DNA of 64,000 bases. Source: Balaenoptera acutorostrata (Eukaryota; Chordata; Mammalia; Artiodactyla; Balaenopteridae). The stretch spans positions 64,013,006 through 64,077,005 of the forward strand of contig NC_080080.1 in the NCBI RefSeq assembly GCF_949987535.1, given 5' to 3'. Below, in pieces: positions 35,658 to 48,695 of the stretch. The notes under the pieces were generated by a model that had not been told where the DNA came from, did not search any database, and saw only the letters and a program-made list of their open reading frames with translations. Made by a program: the position numbers and the translations under genes. The first letter of the stretch is position 1, and every line of letters starts with the position of its first letter.

Positions 35658-38600
35658 ATGGTAATAGGAACATACATATCGATAATTACCTTAAATGTAA
35701 ATGGCTAAATGCTCCAACCAAAAGACATAGACTGGCTGAATGGATACAAAAACAAGACCCGTATATATGCTGTCTACAAGAGACCCACTTCAGACCTAGG
35801 GACACATACAGACTGAAAGTGAGGGAATGGAAAAAGATATTCCATGCAAATGGAAATCAAAAGAAACCTGGAGTAGCAATTCTCATATCAGAAAAAATAG
35901 ACTTAAAATAAAGACTATAATAAGAGACAGAGAAGGTCACTACATAATGATCAAGGGATCAATCCAAGATGAAGATACAGCAATAGTAAATATTTATGCA
36001 CCCAACATAGGAGCACCTCAGTAAATAATGCAAATGCTAACAGCCATAAAAGGGGAAATTGACAATAACACAATCATAGTAGACGACTTTAACACCCCAC
36101 TTTCACCAATAGACATGTTATCCAAAATGAAAATAAATAAGGAAACACAAGCTTTAAATGACACATTAAACAAGATGGACTTAATTGATATTTATGGGAC
36201 ATTCCATCCAGAAACAACAGAATACACTTTCTTCTCAAGTGCTCATGGAACATTCTCCAGAATAGATCATATCTTGGGTCACAAATCAAGCATTGGTAAA
36301 TTTAAGAAAATTGAAATTGTATCAACTATCTTTTCTGACCACAATGCTATGAGCCTAGATATCAATTACAGGAAAAAATCTGGAAAAAATACACACACAT
36401 GGAGGCTAAACAATACACTACTTAATTACCAAGAGATCACTGAAGAAATCAAAGAGGAAATCAAAAAATACCTAGAAACAAATGACAATGAAAACACGAT
36501 AACCCAAAACCTATGGGATGCAGCAAAAGCAGTTCTAAGAGGGAAGTTTATAGCAATACAGTTCTGCCACAAGAAACAAGAAACATCTCAAATAAACAAC
36601 CTAACATTACACCTAAGGTAATTAGAGAAAGAAGAACAAAAAAACCCCAAAGTTAGCAGAAGGAAAGAATCATAAAGATCAGATCAGAAATAAATGAAAA
36701 AGAAATGAAGGAAACAGTTGCAAAGATCAATAAAACTAAAAGCTAGTTCTTTGAGAAGATAAACAAAATTGATAAACCATTAGCCAGACTCATCAAGAAA
36801 AAAAGGGAGAATACTCAAACCAATAGAATTAGAAATGAAAAAGGAGAAGTAACAACTGACACTGCAGAAATACAAAGGATCATGAGAGATTACTAAAAGC
36901 AACTATATGCCAATAAAATGGACAACCTGTAAGGAAAGGACGCATTCTTAGAAAACCACAATCTTCTGAGACTGAACCAGGAAGAAATAGAAAATATAAG
37001 CAGACCAATCTCAAGCACTGAAATTGAGACTGTGATTAAAAATCTTCCAACAAACAAAAGCCCAGGACTAGATGGCTTCACCGGCAAATTCTATCAAACA
37101 TTTAGAGAAGAGCTAACACCTATCCTTCTCAAACTCTTCCAAAATATAGCAGAGGGAGGAACACTCCCAAACACATTCTATGAGGCCACCATCACCCCAA
37201 TACCAAAACCAGACAAAGATGTCACAAAGAAAGAAAACTACGGGCCAAAATCACTGATGAACATAGATGCAAAACTCCTCAACAAAATACTAGCAAACAG
37301 AATCCAACAGCACATTTAAAGGATCATACACCATGGTCAAGTGGGGTTTATCCCAGGAATGCAAGGATTCTTCAATATACACAAATCAATCAATGTGAAA
37401 AACCATATTAACAAATTGAAGGAGAAAACCATATGATCATCTCAATAGATGCACAAAAAGCTTTTGACAAAATTCAACACCCATTTATGATAAAAACCCT
37501 CCAGAAAGTAGGCATAGAGGGAACTTACCTCAACGTAATAAAGGCCATATATGACAAACCCACAGCCAACACCGTTCTCAATGGTGAAACCATTTCCACT
37601 AAGATCAGGAACAAGACAGGTTTGCCTACTCTCACCACTATTATTCAACATAGTTTTGGAAGCGTTAGCCACAGCAATCAGAGAAGACAAAGAAATAAAA
37701 GGAATCCAAATTGGAAAAGAAGTAACTGTCACTGTTTACAGATGACATGATACTATACATAGAGAATCCTAAAGATGCTACCAGAAAACTACTACAGCTA
37801 ATCAATGAATTTGGTAAAGTAGCAGGATACAAAATTAATGTACAGAAATCTCTTGCACTCCTATACACTAATGATGAAAAATCTGAAAGAGAAATTAGAG
37901 AAACACTCCCATTTACCATTGCAACAAAAAAGAATAAAATACCTAGGAATAAACGTACCTAAGGAGACAGAAGACCTGTATGCAGAAAACTGTAAGGCAC
38001 TGATGAAAGAAATTAAAGATGATACAAACAGATGGAGAGATATACCATGTTCTTAGATTGGAAGAATTAACATTGTGAAAATGACTATACTACCCAAAGC
38101 AATCTACAGATTCAATGCAATCCCTATCAAACTACCAATGGCATTTTTCACAGAACTAGATCAAAAAATTTCACAATTTGTATGGAAACACACAAAAAAA
38201 ACCCCGAATAGCCAAAGCAATCTTGAGAAAGAAAAACAGAGCTGGAGGATTCAGGCTCCCCGACTTCAGACTATACTACAAATCTACAGTAATCCAGACA
38301 ATATGGTACTGGCACAAAGGCAGAAATATAGATCAATGCAACAGGATAGAAAGTCCAGCGATAAACCCACACACATATGGTCACCTTAGCTTTGATAAAG
38401 GAGGCAAGAATATACAGTGGAGAAAAGACAACCTCTTCAATAAGTGGTGCTGGGAAAACTGGACAGCTACATGTAAAAGAATGACATTAGAACACTCCCT
38501 AACACCATGCACAAAAATAAACTCAAAATGGATTAAAGACCTAAATGTAAGGCCAGACACTCTCAAACTCTTAGAGGAAAACATAGGCAGAACACTCTAT

Positions 38601-39472
38601 GACATAAATCACAGCAAGATCCTTTTTGACCCACCTCCTAGAGAAAGGGAAATAGAAACAAAAATAAACAAATGGGACCTAATGAAACTTAAAAGCTTTT
38701 GCACAGCAAAGGAAACCATAAACAAGATGAAAAGACAACCTTCAGAATGGGAGAAAATATTTGCAAATGAAGCAACTGACAAAGGATTAATCTCCAAAAT
38801 TTACAAGCAGCTCATGCAGCTCAATATCAAAAAACAATACAACCCAATCCAAAAATGGGCAGAAGACCTAAATAGACATTTCTCCAAAGAAGATATTCAT
38901 GTGTTTCATGTGCCAACAAACGCATGAAAAGATGCTCAACATCACTAATCATTAGAGAAATGCAAATCAAAACTACAATGTGGTATCACCTTACACTGGT
39001 CAGAATTGCCATCATCAAAATATCTACAAACAATAAATGCTGAAGTGGGTGTGGAGAAAAGGGAACCCTCTTGCATTGTTGGCTGGAATGTAAATTGATT
39101 CAGCCACTATGGGGAACAGTATGGAGGTTCCTTAAAAAACTAAAAATAGAACTACCATACGACCCAGCAATCCCACTACTGGGCATATATCCTGAGAAAA
39201 CCATAATTCAAAAAGAGTCATGTACCACAATGTTCATTGCAGCTCTATTTACAATAGCCAGGACATGGAAGCAACCTAACTGTCCATCAACAGATGAACG
39301 GATAAATAAGATGTGGCACATATATACAATGGAATATTATTCAGCCATAAAAAGAAACGAAGTTGACTTATTTGTAGTGAGGTGGATGGACCTAGAGACT
39401 GTCATACAGAGAGAAGTAAGTCAGAAGGAGAAAAGCAAATACCATATACTAACACACATATATGGAATATAG
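35658..39472 (+). pseudogene. L1-B ORF2, broken
   Basis: ORF2 begins [16 protein letters not shown] and stops at TAA after 16 codons (35706). Endonuclease motifs follow in later open pieces (36028-36621), but GDFN reads DDFN. RT pieces lie at 37032-37319 and 37433-37962; the RT motif reads FTDDM instead of FADDM, so the active-site context is also altered. The C-terminal pieces are 38075-38389, 38178-38927 and 39071-39472, the last ending HILTHIYGI at the natural stop. Non-functional. Confidence 0.92.
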
Positions 39473-39848
39473 AAAAAAAAAATGGTTCCGAAGAACCTAG
39501 GGGCAGGACAGGAATAAAGACGCAGACGTAGAGAATGGACTTGAGGACACGGTGAGGGGGAAGGGTAAGCTGGGACTAAGTGAGAGAGTGGCATGGACAT
39601 ATATACACTACCAAATGTAAAATAGATAGCTAGTGGGAAGCAGCCACAAAGCACAGGGAGATCAGCTAGGTCCTTTGTGACCACCTAGAAGGGTGGGATA
39701 GGGAGGGTGGGAGGGAGGGAGATGCAAGAGGGAGGAGATATGGGGACATATATATATGTATAACTGATTCACTTTGTTATAAAGCAGAAACTAACACACC
39801 ATTGTAAAGCAATTATACTCCAATAAAGATGTTTAAAAAAAAAAAAAA

Positions 39849-39990
39849 GGAAGAGCTTAGGGGCAAAGAGGACTTTAAAAATGAATTGAAAACAAACTCA
39901 AAGACACTGGACCTTCATTACAAGTTCCTCCTGCTGGGCAAGAGGCTGTTAAAATGAAATAAAAAATTTAAGCAACAAAAAAAAAAGAAA
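39849..39990 (+). other. segment between two A-runs after L1-B (possible transduced flank)
   Basis: Unique DNA after the L1-B poly(A) ends in AATAAA at 39958-39963, followed 13 bases later by an A10 run (39977-39986). This is the expected layout of a 3' transduction, but no TSD supports it. Confidence 0.4.
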
Positions 39991-40204
39991 GTGTGCTCAC
40001 ATTACTCTATCATCATGTTGAATTAATTTCAAGATAGACTTGTCCTGAGTAAATTCAAATTAATTAATCTTAAATGTTAATCTTTTATGATTATAAAATT
40101 AGTACATGCTCATTCTAGAAAATTCGGAAAGAAGAAAAAATAAACAGAAGGAAAAAATTGAAACAAAAAAATTCTGTATACTTTCTGATTAACAATTCCA
40201 TCTT
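39991..40204. other. unassigned AT-rich DNA
   Basis: Short A-rich stretch with nothing recognisable. Confidence 0.5.
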
Positions 40205-40717
40205 TAAGTCATTTCTCTCTTCTCTAATTTTACTGTAAGCAGTCAAGAGAAGCCAAGCCACGTCTTCAACACTGGGCCTAGAAATTTCCTAAACCAAATA
40301 TTCAATTTCATTGCTCACAAGTTCTACCTTCTACAAAACATGAGAACACAAACATAATCTAGCCAAGATCTTTGCCACTTTAGAACAAGGATGGCCTTCC
40401 CTCCATTGTCCAATAACATGACCTTGATTTCCACCTGGACCTCATCACAATGGCCTTCACTGTCCACATGCCTATCAAAAATCTGTTAAGATTACCAAGA
40501 TATTCTCTAAGATTCTCTATAGCCTTCCTCTTTTATTTCTGGGCTCTCACCAGAATCACCCTTTACATTCTGTTCACAACTAAGGAGGCTTTTTCTACCA
40601 TGTACCTCAAAACTCAGTCCAGCCTCTACTCATTACCCAGGTCCAAAGCCACATCCACATTTTTAGGTATCTGTTACAGCAGCACCTGCACTTCTCAGTA
40701 CCAATTTCTATCTTAAC
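40205..40717 (-). mobile_element. MaLR internal region next to its 5' LTR
   Basis: Words GCAGTCAAGAGAAGCCAAGC, CACGTCTTCAACACTGGGCC, GGTCCAAAGCCACATCCACA and TTTTAGGTATCTGTTACAGC lie in the order I recall for the start of the MaLR internal region read in reverse. They directly adjoin the LTR at the expected primer-binding-site side (CAGTACCAATTTCTATCTTA). Old, non-coding, full of stops. Confidence 0.75.
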
Positions 40718-41068
40718 CCATTCAGGCTGAGATAACAAAATACTGTAGACTGGGTGGCTTATAAAGAACAGAAATTTATTTTACAGTTCTGGAGGCTGGG
40801 AAGTCCAAGATCAAGACAGCAGCATATTCAGTGTCTAACGAGGTTCCATTTCCCTCTTGATGGCTATCTTCTCATTGTAAACTCGCATGGCAGAAGCAAC
40901 AAGGGAGCTCTCTCGGGCCTCTTTTATAAGGGTACTAATCCCACTGGTAGGACTCTGCCCTCATGATCCAACCACCTCCTATAGGCCCCACCTCCTAATA
41001 CCACCACATTGGGTTAGGATTTCAACATATGAATTTGGGAAGGGATACACACAATTAGTCTATAGCAC
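40718..41068 (-). mobile_element. MLT1/MST-type MaLR LTR (5' LTR of the fragment)
   Basis: Reversed landmarks: AGATAACAAAATACTGTAGA, CTGGGTGGCTTATAAAGAAC, TTCTGGAGGCTGGGAAGTCC, CTTTTATAAGGGTACTAATC, TTCAACATATGAATTTGGGA and ATTAGTCTATAGCA. Near full length. Confidence 0.85.
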
Positions 41069-41074
41069 TTGTTA

Positions 41075-42480
41075 AAGGAAAACCTTAAGCAAGAAAAAGA
41101 CATTCAAATTTAGAAAACAATTACGATGCTTAGAATAGAAAATTTATGGTATGTATTTTGATTATATGAAATTATAAGTCAGCACTTAATATTTTAATTG
41201 CAATATTTTCAATCTCACAGACTTTAAGTTGAAAATACTTAAAGAAAAATCATTCTTATTTTATCTTTTGAAAAATTTCCAATGACTTTAGACTTTACCA
41301 GAAAAAAAGAAGTAAATTAAATTGAAATACTTCAACATTGTCTTTAAAAGGATGGGCTATGAGCCAACAGCTACCATGTGTATACTTGCCAGATAACTTT
41401 TTTTGTATACATTTCTATACTTTCTTGTAATGAAAGAGGTGGGCCTGGCCACAGGTCCCTTGGTGAAACATTTGTCAAAGAAATATTTGTGGCAAAGAAA
41501 TATTTGTCATGCACTCTTGTGGTGAAACTGCAAGTTTGTTTCTCAAAGGGACATAGTATCGCCTTCAGACAACAGACTCTGGGTCTGAGAATTTCTTTAG
41601 ATCTGGAAGCTGAGTGAAGGATCATGATTTTCCATTACAACAACTGTTAGACTTCTCACCCACACTCAATTTTTTCTGGTTATACAAGCCAAGTAACCCC
41701 CTAGTGGGTTTTGCCCATATAGTGTTCCTCTGACAACACATGGTCTATTAGCTGCCTGACAGGTCCCTGTGGATCAAGGATTATGACTCCCAATTGCTCC
41801 TCATTTTGGTATTTATGTGCACCTTTTACTCTGTTGATTAAATGCTAGCAACTAGCCTCTGTCAGTTCCGAATCCTTTGGAACTGATACCAGTTTGATGA
41901 CACCGATAGTTTGATAGCAGTATCTTCCACTGCAAAGCCTGGTCAATCAAGATAGCCACTCCCGAACTTCTCAAACATCTCACTTATCAGTATTGCCCTT
42001 AAACTCAAGCAAGCAGTCTAGGTACCTCCAGGGTACACTCCCAAGGTACCCCCCAGGATTGCCTGCACTTTAGAGGGATATGTTTACATTTTTCTAAGTT
42101 CTCCTCAGGTGCCTGGGACTGGCCATGACCAGCAATTCCATGCAAGTGGAGAACCTCAAACTTGGACCTGGACTCACATCCCTCTTTCTCCCATTTGGGA
42201 CATTCTCCAACTACCTAGCCTACATGTAGGGTCACCAGATGCCCTGAGGAACCCCATAATCCGCAACTATGGGACTCTTCAGATCAGAACCCAGTTCTAG
42301 GAGAGCGGCCTACTAGGCAAATCATTCCTACTGACCAGTGCAGTTTTTCTTTCACAGGATCACATGAGGTTGGTTCACCGGAATAGTGTTGACACACTGA
42401 TTTGAGGTGACTCTCACTCACATCAGACACAGGACAAGTTCAGGGCTCTTGGCCAGTGATGGTCACTCTTGGGTTTAAGT
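41075..42480. other. unassigned GC-richer block
   Basis: The 41.35-42.45 kb part has higher GC and longer non-AT stretches than its neighbours. It contains the repeated phrase AAGAAATATTTGT (41479-41491 and 41496-41508). No protein or repeat family is recognised on either strand. Confidence 0.45.
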
Positions 42481-44727
42481 CACATGTGTGAACCCATGCC
42501 TTCTTTCACATAATGTGATTTTGAGATTCATCTATATTAGTGTGTGTATCATTAGTTCATTCTTTTTATTGACGAATAGTATTCCATTGTGCAAATATAG
42601 CACAGTTTATCCATCTATGATGTACATTTCAATGGTTTCCAATAATTGGCTAGTATTATTAAAGCTGCTATAAACATTTGTGTATAGGCCTTGTACATAA
42701 ATGTGGATATTGGTTGTCAGTCCATTGGGATAAATACCTAAGAGTGGAATTGTTAGATATGTTAAGTACCTGTTTAATGTATAAGGTCCTGCAAAATTGT
42801 TTTCCAAAGTGGATGTAAAATTTACCTCCCACTGATAATTTATAAAAGTTCCAGTTGCTCCATATCCTTGTTAAGAATCAGTACCATCGGTGTTTTTAAT
42901 TTTTGCCCTTCTAGTGGATACAAAGTAGTACCTCATTGTGTTTTTAATTTGGATTTGGCTTAGACTGTATAATGTTAATAGCTTCTATATTGGCATAATG
43001 ATTGGTTTATTTTATTTCCAGTTGAATCCAACTATCTCATTGGATTTGATGAATAATGATGTTGAGCATTTTTCATGTGCTTGTTGACCATTTATGTATC
43101 TTCTTTTATGAAGTCTCTATTCAATTCTTTTCGAATTGAACTATTTGTCTGTTATTATTGCATTGTAAGAATACTTCATATATTCTGGCTTTAAGTCTTT
43201 TGTTAGATACAAATATTGTGAATATTTTCTTCCACTTTGTAATTTGCCTTTTTATTTTCTTCATGGTGTCTTTTGGAAAGCAGGCAGTTATACTGTTGAT
43301 GAAGTCTAATTTATCATTTATTATGATGAGTAATCTTCTGTGTCCTCTCTCTCTAATGAGTCTTTGCTCATCACAAAGTAGCAAAAATTTTCTCTTATAT
43401 CTTTCTCTAGAAGTTTCATAGTTGTAGCTTGTATATTTAAGTCTGTGATATATTTTAAAGTAATTTTTGTGTACTGTTTGAGATTAGTGTTGAGGTATAT
43501 ATATTTTTATATAGATATCTATTTGTTCCAGCAGCATTATTGAAGAGACTGTTTTTCCTCCATTGAAAAGCATTGGCTTTAAAGCATATGCTTAAAAAAA
43601 AAAAAAAAAAGTTGACCATACATAGAAAGTATATTCTGGATTATCTATACTGTGTCACTGATCTATATGTCTACCTTTATGCCAACACCACACTAATTTG
43701 AATGCTATACATTTCTCATAAATTCTGAAAAAGATAATGTAAGTCCTGCCTCCAGCTTTGTTCTGTCTCAAAATTGTTTTCATTCTTCTAGGTCCTTTGT
43801 ATTTTCATATAAATTTTAGAATAAGATTGTCAATTCCTTTTTAAAAGGGGAGAAGAGTTACTGGATGTCAGCTGGCATTTCACTGAATCTATAGATAAAT
43901 TTAGGGAGAATGGACTTCTTAACAATATTGAGTCAGATCTTCACTAACTTCTCTTATCAAATATTTGAGGTTTTCAGTGTAACTGTCTTGCACATCTTCT
44001 GTTAAATCTAAGTATTTTATCTTGTTGATGTATTGTAAAAGGAATTTTTTATTCCATTTTTCAAATGTATATTGCTAGTACATATCAATGCATTGAGTTC
44101 TTCATAATGATCTTGCATTCTGTGACCTTGATAACTTCACTTAATATTTTTAAGTTTTTTTAGAAGATTCCTTAGGATTTTCTATATAGACAGTCATATC
44201 AATTGCAAACAGAAACATGGCTTTTTTCTTTCTTTCCGATTTTATACCTTTTATTTCTTTTAGAAGTTGCCTTATTGTACTATTTATTCCAGTAGGATAA
44301 TGAATAGAAGTGATGACAGTGACATCTTTACCTTATTCCTGATCTAAGAGGGAAAACATCAGTCTTTCACCATTAAATGATAACTTGGATTTTTTGTAGA
44401 TGCCTTTATCAGGTTGAGAAAGTTTCCTTCTCTTCCTACTATGCTGAATGGTTTTATCTTGAATGTGTGTTGAATTTTACCAAAATCTTTTTCTGTATGT
44501 GCTGAGTTGATCACATAATGTTTCATTCTTGTTCAGTTAATGTAGTTAATTATGTTGTGTGATTTTCAAACATTAAAATAAGCTTGCATTCCGTAAACAA
44601 ACTCTACTTGGCCATAATGTAGTTGTAAATCTTTTGTATATATTAGTGAGTTAATTTGCCTGTATTTTGTTGAGGATTTTTGAATCTGTGTTTGTGAGGG
44701 ATACTTGCCTCTCTCTTATTCAATTCA

Positions 44728-45052
44728 GGCTGCTATAACAGACCATAGACTAGTGGCTTCTATACAACAGAAATTTATTTCTCACAGTTCTGGAGGCTGG
44801 AAGTTCAACATCAAGATACCGATGATTGAGTTCTAGCAAGAGCCCTCTTCCAAGTGTAGACGGCCAACTTCTCATTGTATCCTCACACGGTGGAAAGCAG
44901 ACATTAAGCAAACTCTGACCCCTTTCCTGACCTCATCTATTCCTAATTGCCTCCCAAAGGCCCCACCTCCTAGTACCATCACATCAGGAGTGTAAGGTTT
45001 CAATATACGAATCTGAGCAGGGGATGGAGGAGGACACATTCAGTCCATAACA
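44728..45052 (-). mobile_element. MLT1-type MaLR solo LTR nested in the old L1
   Basis: Reversed LTR words TCAGGCTGCTATAACAGACC, AACAGAAATTTATTTCTCAC, TTCTGGAGGCTGGAAGTTCA, GCCTCCCAAAGGCCCCACCT and ACACATTCAGTCCATAACAG. It interrupts L1 sequence that continues on both sides, so it inserted later. Confidence 0.85.
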
Positions 45053-48000
45053 GTCTCTGATCTCTTCTCTTATAAATCTTTGTCAGATTTTGGTATCAGG
45101 ATTATAGTGATCACATGAAATGACTTGGGAAGCATTCCTCTCTCTACTTTCTGAAGGAGAGTTTATATATGATTGGTATTATTTCTTACTTTGTGCATGA
45201 TAGAATTTACCAGTGAAACTATCTGGGCCTTGAGTTTTCTTTGTGAAAAGTTTTTTGATTATTATTACAAATTCAGTGTATTTAATAGTTATATGGTTAT
45301 TCCAATTGTCCACTTCTTCTTGAGTCACTTTTGGAAAGTTGTATTTTTCACAAAACTTATCCATTTCATCTAATTGCCAAATTTGTTGGCACAATTTGTT
45401 CCTAATACTCTTTTATTTTCCTATTAAAATCGGTAAGATATGTAACAGTATTTCTTCTTTTATTTGTAATATTGGTAATTTATATTTATTCATATCTTGG
45501 TTTGTCCTGTTGGGGCTTATTGATTTTATTACTCTTTCAAAGAACGAATTTTGAGCTTTGTTAATTTTTCTGTTTCTAAATCATAGACTTCTGTGCTGAC
45601 TTTATTATTTTTTCCTATTATTTTTTCCTTCTACTTATTATTTTTCCTTCTACTTATTTTAGATTTAATTTACTCTTTGTCTTTACCTCTTAAAGTAGAA
45701 ACATGTCAAATTTTTTAAACCTTCCTTCTCTTCTATTATAGACATTTAAAGCTATAAATTTCCCTCTAAGCACTACCTTTCCTGTATCCCACAAATTTTG
45801 ATATGTTGTATTTTTACTATCATTCAACTCAAAATATTTTATTATTTTCTTGTGATTTCATCTTTGAGACATGGGTTATTTAGACATGTGTTATTTAATG
45901 TCCAAATGTTTTGACATTTTCCAAATAATTTAGTTACTGATTTCTGATATAACTCTATTGTGGTCATAGAATACAATCTGTAATTTACAAATCTTTGGAA
46001 ACATATTGAGATTTCTTTTATGATCTAACATATGTCTACTTTGATGAACTTTCCATATGCAGTCGAAACGAATGTTTATTCCACGGTTATTGTGTACAGT
46101 GTTTTGTAAATGTCAATTAGCTCAAGTTGGTTGAGAATGTGCTCAGATCTTCTATATCTAAACTAATTTTTGTCTACTTGTTTATTAATCACTGAGAAAG
46201 TGGTGTTCAACACTTCCATTATTCTTTTCCATATGTTCTGTCAATTTTTTCTTCATGATTTTGAAGCTTTGTAATTAGATACATATACATTTATGATGTC
46301 TTCCTAATGAATTGGTCCTCTTTTGACTTATAAATGTCCCTTTTATCTCTTGTAAAATGCTTTGTCTTAAAGTCTACTCTTTCTAAAATTAAGATACACC
46401 AGCTTTCTTGTGTCATTTGGTTGGTATATTACTTTCAGTCTTTTTATGTTCAATTTATGCATATCTTTAAATTTAAAGTGCATATTTAATAGATACATAT
46501 ACTTGTGTCTTCCATTCTTATCTAATCTGACAATCTCTGACCTTCAGTGGGAACATTTTACATTTAATATAATTTATATTACATTTACATTTAACATAAT
46601 CATTGCTATAGTGTGTTTAAGTCTACCACCTTGCTATTTGTTTTCCATTTGTCTCTTCTGTTTTGTCATTCTGTTGTTCATTTCATTGATATTTTATTTC
46701 TATTACTTCTATTGGTTTCTTAGCTCTTCTTTAGAATTTTTAGTGTTCTTTCAGGGCTAACAATGCATTCTTAATTTATTAGAGTCTGGTTAGAGTCAAA
46801 ATTGTACAATTTCACACGTTACACTTGACAACACTTCCTTCTTCACACTTCTCACCTGTTACTTGATACTTGACACACCCCTCTTCACATTTCATACGTA
46901 TACTCCACAAATCTAACAGCCTTACAATATTATAATTCCGTTTATCCAACACCTCCAACTTTTGTGCTTTTTTTGGTCATATATTTACTTCTACATATAC
47001 TATAAAATCCACCTTATAATGTTATCATTTTTGTTTTAAACAGTCAGGTGCCTTTTAAGGAAATTATGAAGTGATAAAAATAATCTTTTATACCATCCAC
47101 ATGTTGCCACTTCTGGCAAACTTTTTTTCTCCTTTGTGTAGATTTGGGTTTTCATCTGGTGTCATTCCCTCATCAGTCTCAAGAATGCCTTTAGAATTTT
47201 TTTGTTTTGCAGGCCTGCGAGATCCAATTCCCTCAGCTTCCATTATCTGAAAATGTCTTTATTTCACTCAGTTTTTAAGAGATATTTTCTCTGGATATAG
47301 AATTCTGAGGATTTTTTTTCCCGTCAGCACTTTCAGGACATTTCTACTCTCTTCTGACATCCACTGTTTCTGATAAAAACTAGGCAAACTTTCTTATTGT
47401 TGTTCACTGGTATGTTATATGTCCTTTTTCCCCTCTGGCTGCTTTCAAGATTTTATATTTATGCTTAGTTTTCAGCAGTCCACTATGATGTGCTTAGGTG
47501 CAGCTTTCTTGGTATTTAATTTTCATTGAGTTCAATTTTCTTGGATTTGTAAGTCAATGTTTTCCATCAAATTTGAGGACATTTGGCATTATTTAATTAT
47601 ATATTTTTCCCGCCTCATTCTTACTTTCTTCTCTTTCTAAGACTCCTATAACACATATATTAGACCAGCTGATATTATCCATGTGTCCCTGAAGTTCTGT
47701 TCCTTTGTCTTTCCTTTACCATCTCCTATCTGCTGTGAAGCCTATCCAATGAATTTTTCACTTCAGTTACAGTGCTTTTCTATTTTAGAATTTCCATTGA
47801 GTCCTTTTTATGGTTTTTATTTCTCTGCTATGAATCCTTATCTATTGACTCAATCAGACTATATTTTCTTTTAATTCTATTAAAAGAATTAAAAGATCTA
47901 TTGGTTTTTATTTTTTTGAGCCTTCTGTTTTTAAAAAAAAAAAAACTTTCTGCCAAGAATATTTATTCATGCATTAACTTTGGAAATTACTGATTTGTAA

Positions 48001-48079
48001 GATGTACGTGAACAACAATGGAAAGTGTGGAAGTTGTGAGAATGGGCTGGCTTGTCTGGGGCATAGGCTTGACTATCAG

Positions 48080-48292
48080 ATCTAGATACAGATCCTGTAT
48101 CCTGGCTTTCACACTTAATGGATGTATTAGCTCGCATCAGGTACCACATCTCACTGAGCCTTGGTTTTCTCATCTATAAATTGCAGATGAGAACAAAGTT
48201 CTCTTGAGAATAAGAGATACTATGTGTAAAGGGCTTAGCATTGTTCCTGACACATAATAGGCTCAGTAAATAGTAGATCTATTGGTCTTTAG
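48080..48292 (+). mobile_element. MIR SINE
   Basis: TTTCACACTTAATGGATGTA, TGAGCCTTGGTTTTCTCATC, TATAAATTGCAGATGAGAAC, AAAGGGCTTAGCATTGTTCC and TGACACATAATAGGCTCAGT are MIR in sense order. Confidence 0.8.
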
Positions 48293-48695
48293 TTGCTTTA
48301 AAATCTTTACTAAATCCAACATTTGAGTCATATCACATTGTTTCTATTTACTATTACTTTTTTGATTGATTATATAGGCCTTATTTTCCTGTGTTTTTGC
48401 ATGTCTGGTAATGTTTTTATACTGTGCACTGGACATTGTTAGTGATACATTACAGGCTCTGGATCTTGTTATCTTTCCTCTAAAGGGCGTTGACTTGTTC
48501 TAGTAGGCAGTTCATTTACTGGCTAATACGCTTCATATCGTGTAGGTTCGGTTTTATGCCTTGTTACAGAGGATATGTGGAAAGCCAAGACGTTCCCCAA
48601 GCACCTCTAACTTGGCAGGACCCAACCTCCAAAATCTGTCTCCCCTACAGATCTCGTCCGGGCTTGGTTTTAGGCTTTGTTAGGGTGGGTGTAGA

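Larger units (their letters stand above)
34045..39848 (+). mobile_element. L1-B: near-complete L1 with broken ORFs
   Basis: Begins GGGGAGGACCTTCAAGATGG, the 5' terminus of a cetacean L1 subfamily unlike L1-A. ORF1 lies at 34711-35599 and ORF2 at 35658-39472, both broken. The 3' UTR has TTCCGAAGAACCTAGGGGCA, CTTTGTGACCACCTAGAAGG and ACTCCAATAAAGATG, then an A-run at 39835-39848. The 5' UTR is only about 0.65 kb and appears internally deleted near 34213. No TSD was found. Confidence 0.93.
42485..48695 (-). mobile_element. large old L1, antisense, interrupted by an MLT1 LTR and a MIR
   Basis: Read on the minus strand it runs 5' region (48695-47000), ORF2 and 3' end (to 42485). Diagnostic reversed words include TAGTATTCCATTGTGCAAAT (42579), TTGGGATAAATACCTAAGAG (42725) and GAAACTATCTGGGCCTTGAG (45216). 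The minus-strand peptide TQGPDSFTGKFYHAQ at 45179-45394 is the degenerate RT N-terminus. Many lesions. Confidence 0.75.

Noticed and set aside
46410..46760. 116-codon hydrophobic frame (plus strand)
   Set aside because: It lies antisense to the old L1 ORF2. T-rich antisense L1 gives phenylalanine/leucine-rich frames that mimic membrane proteins.
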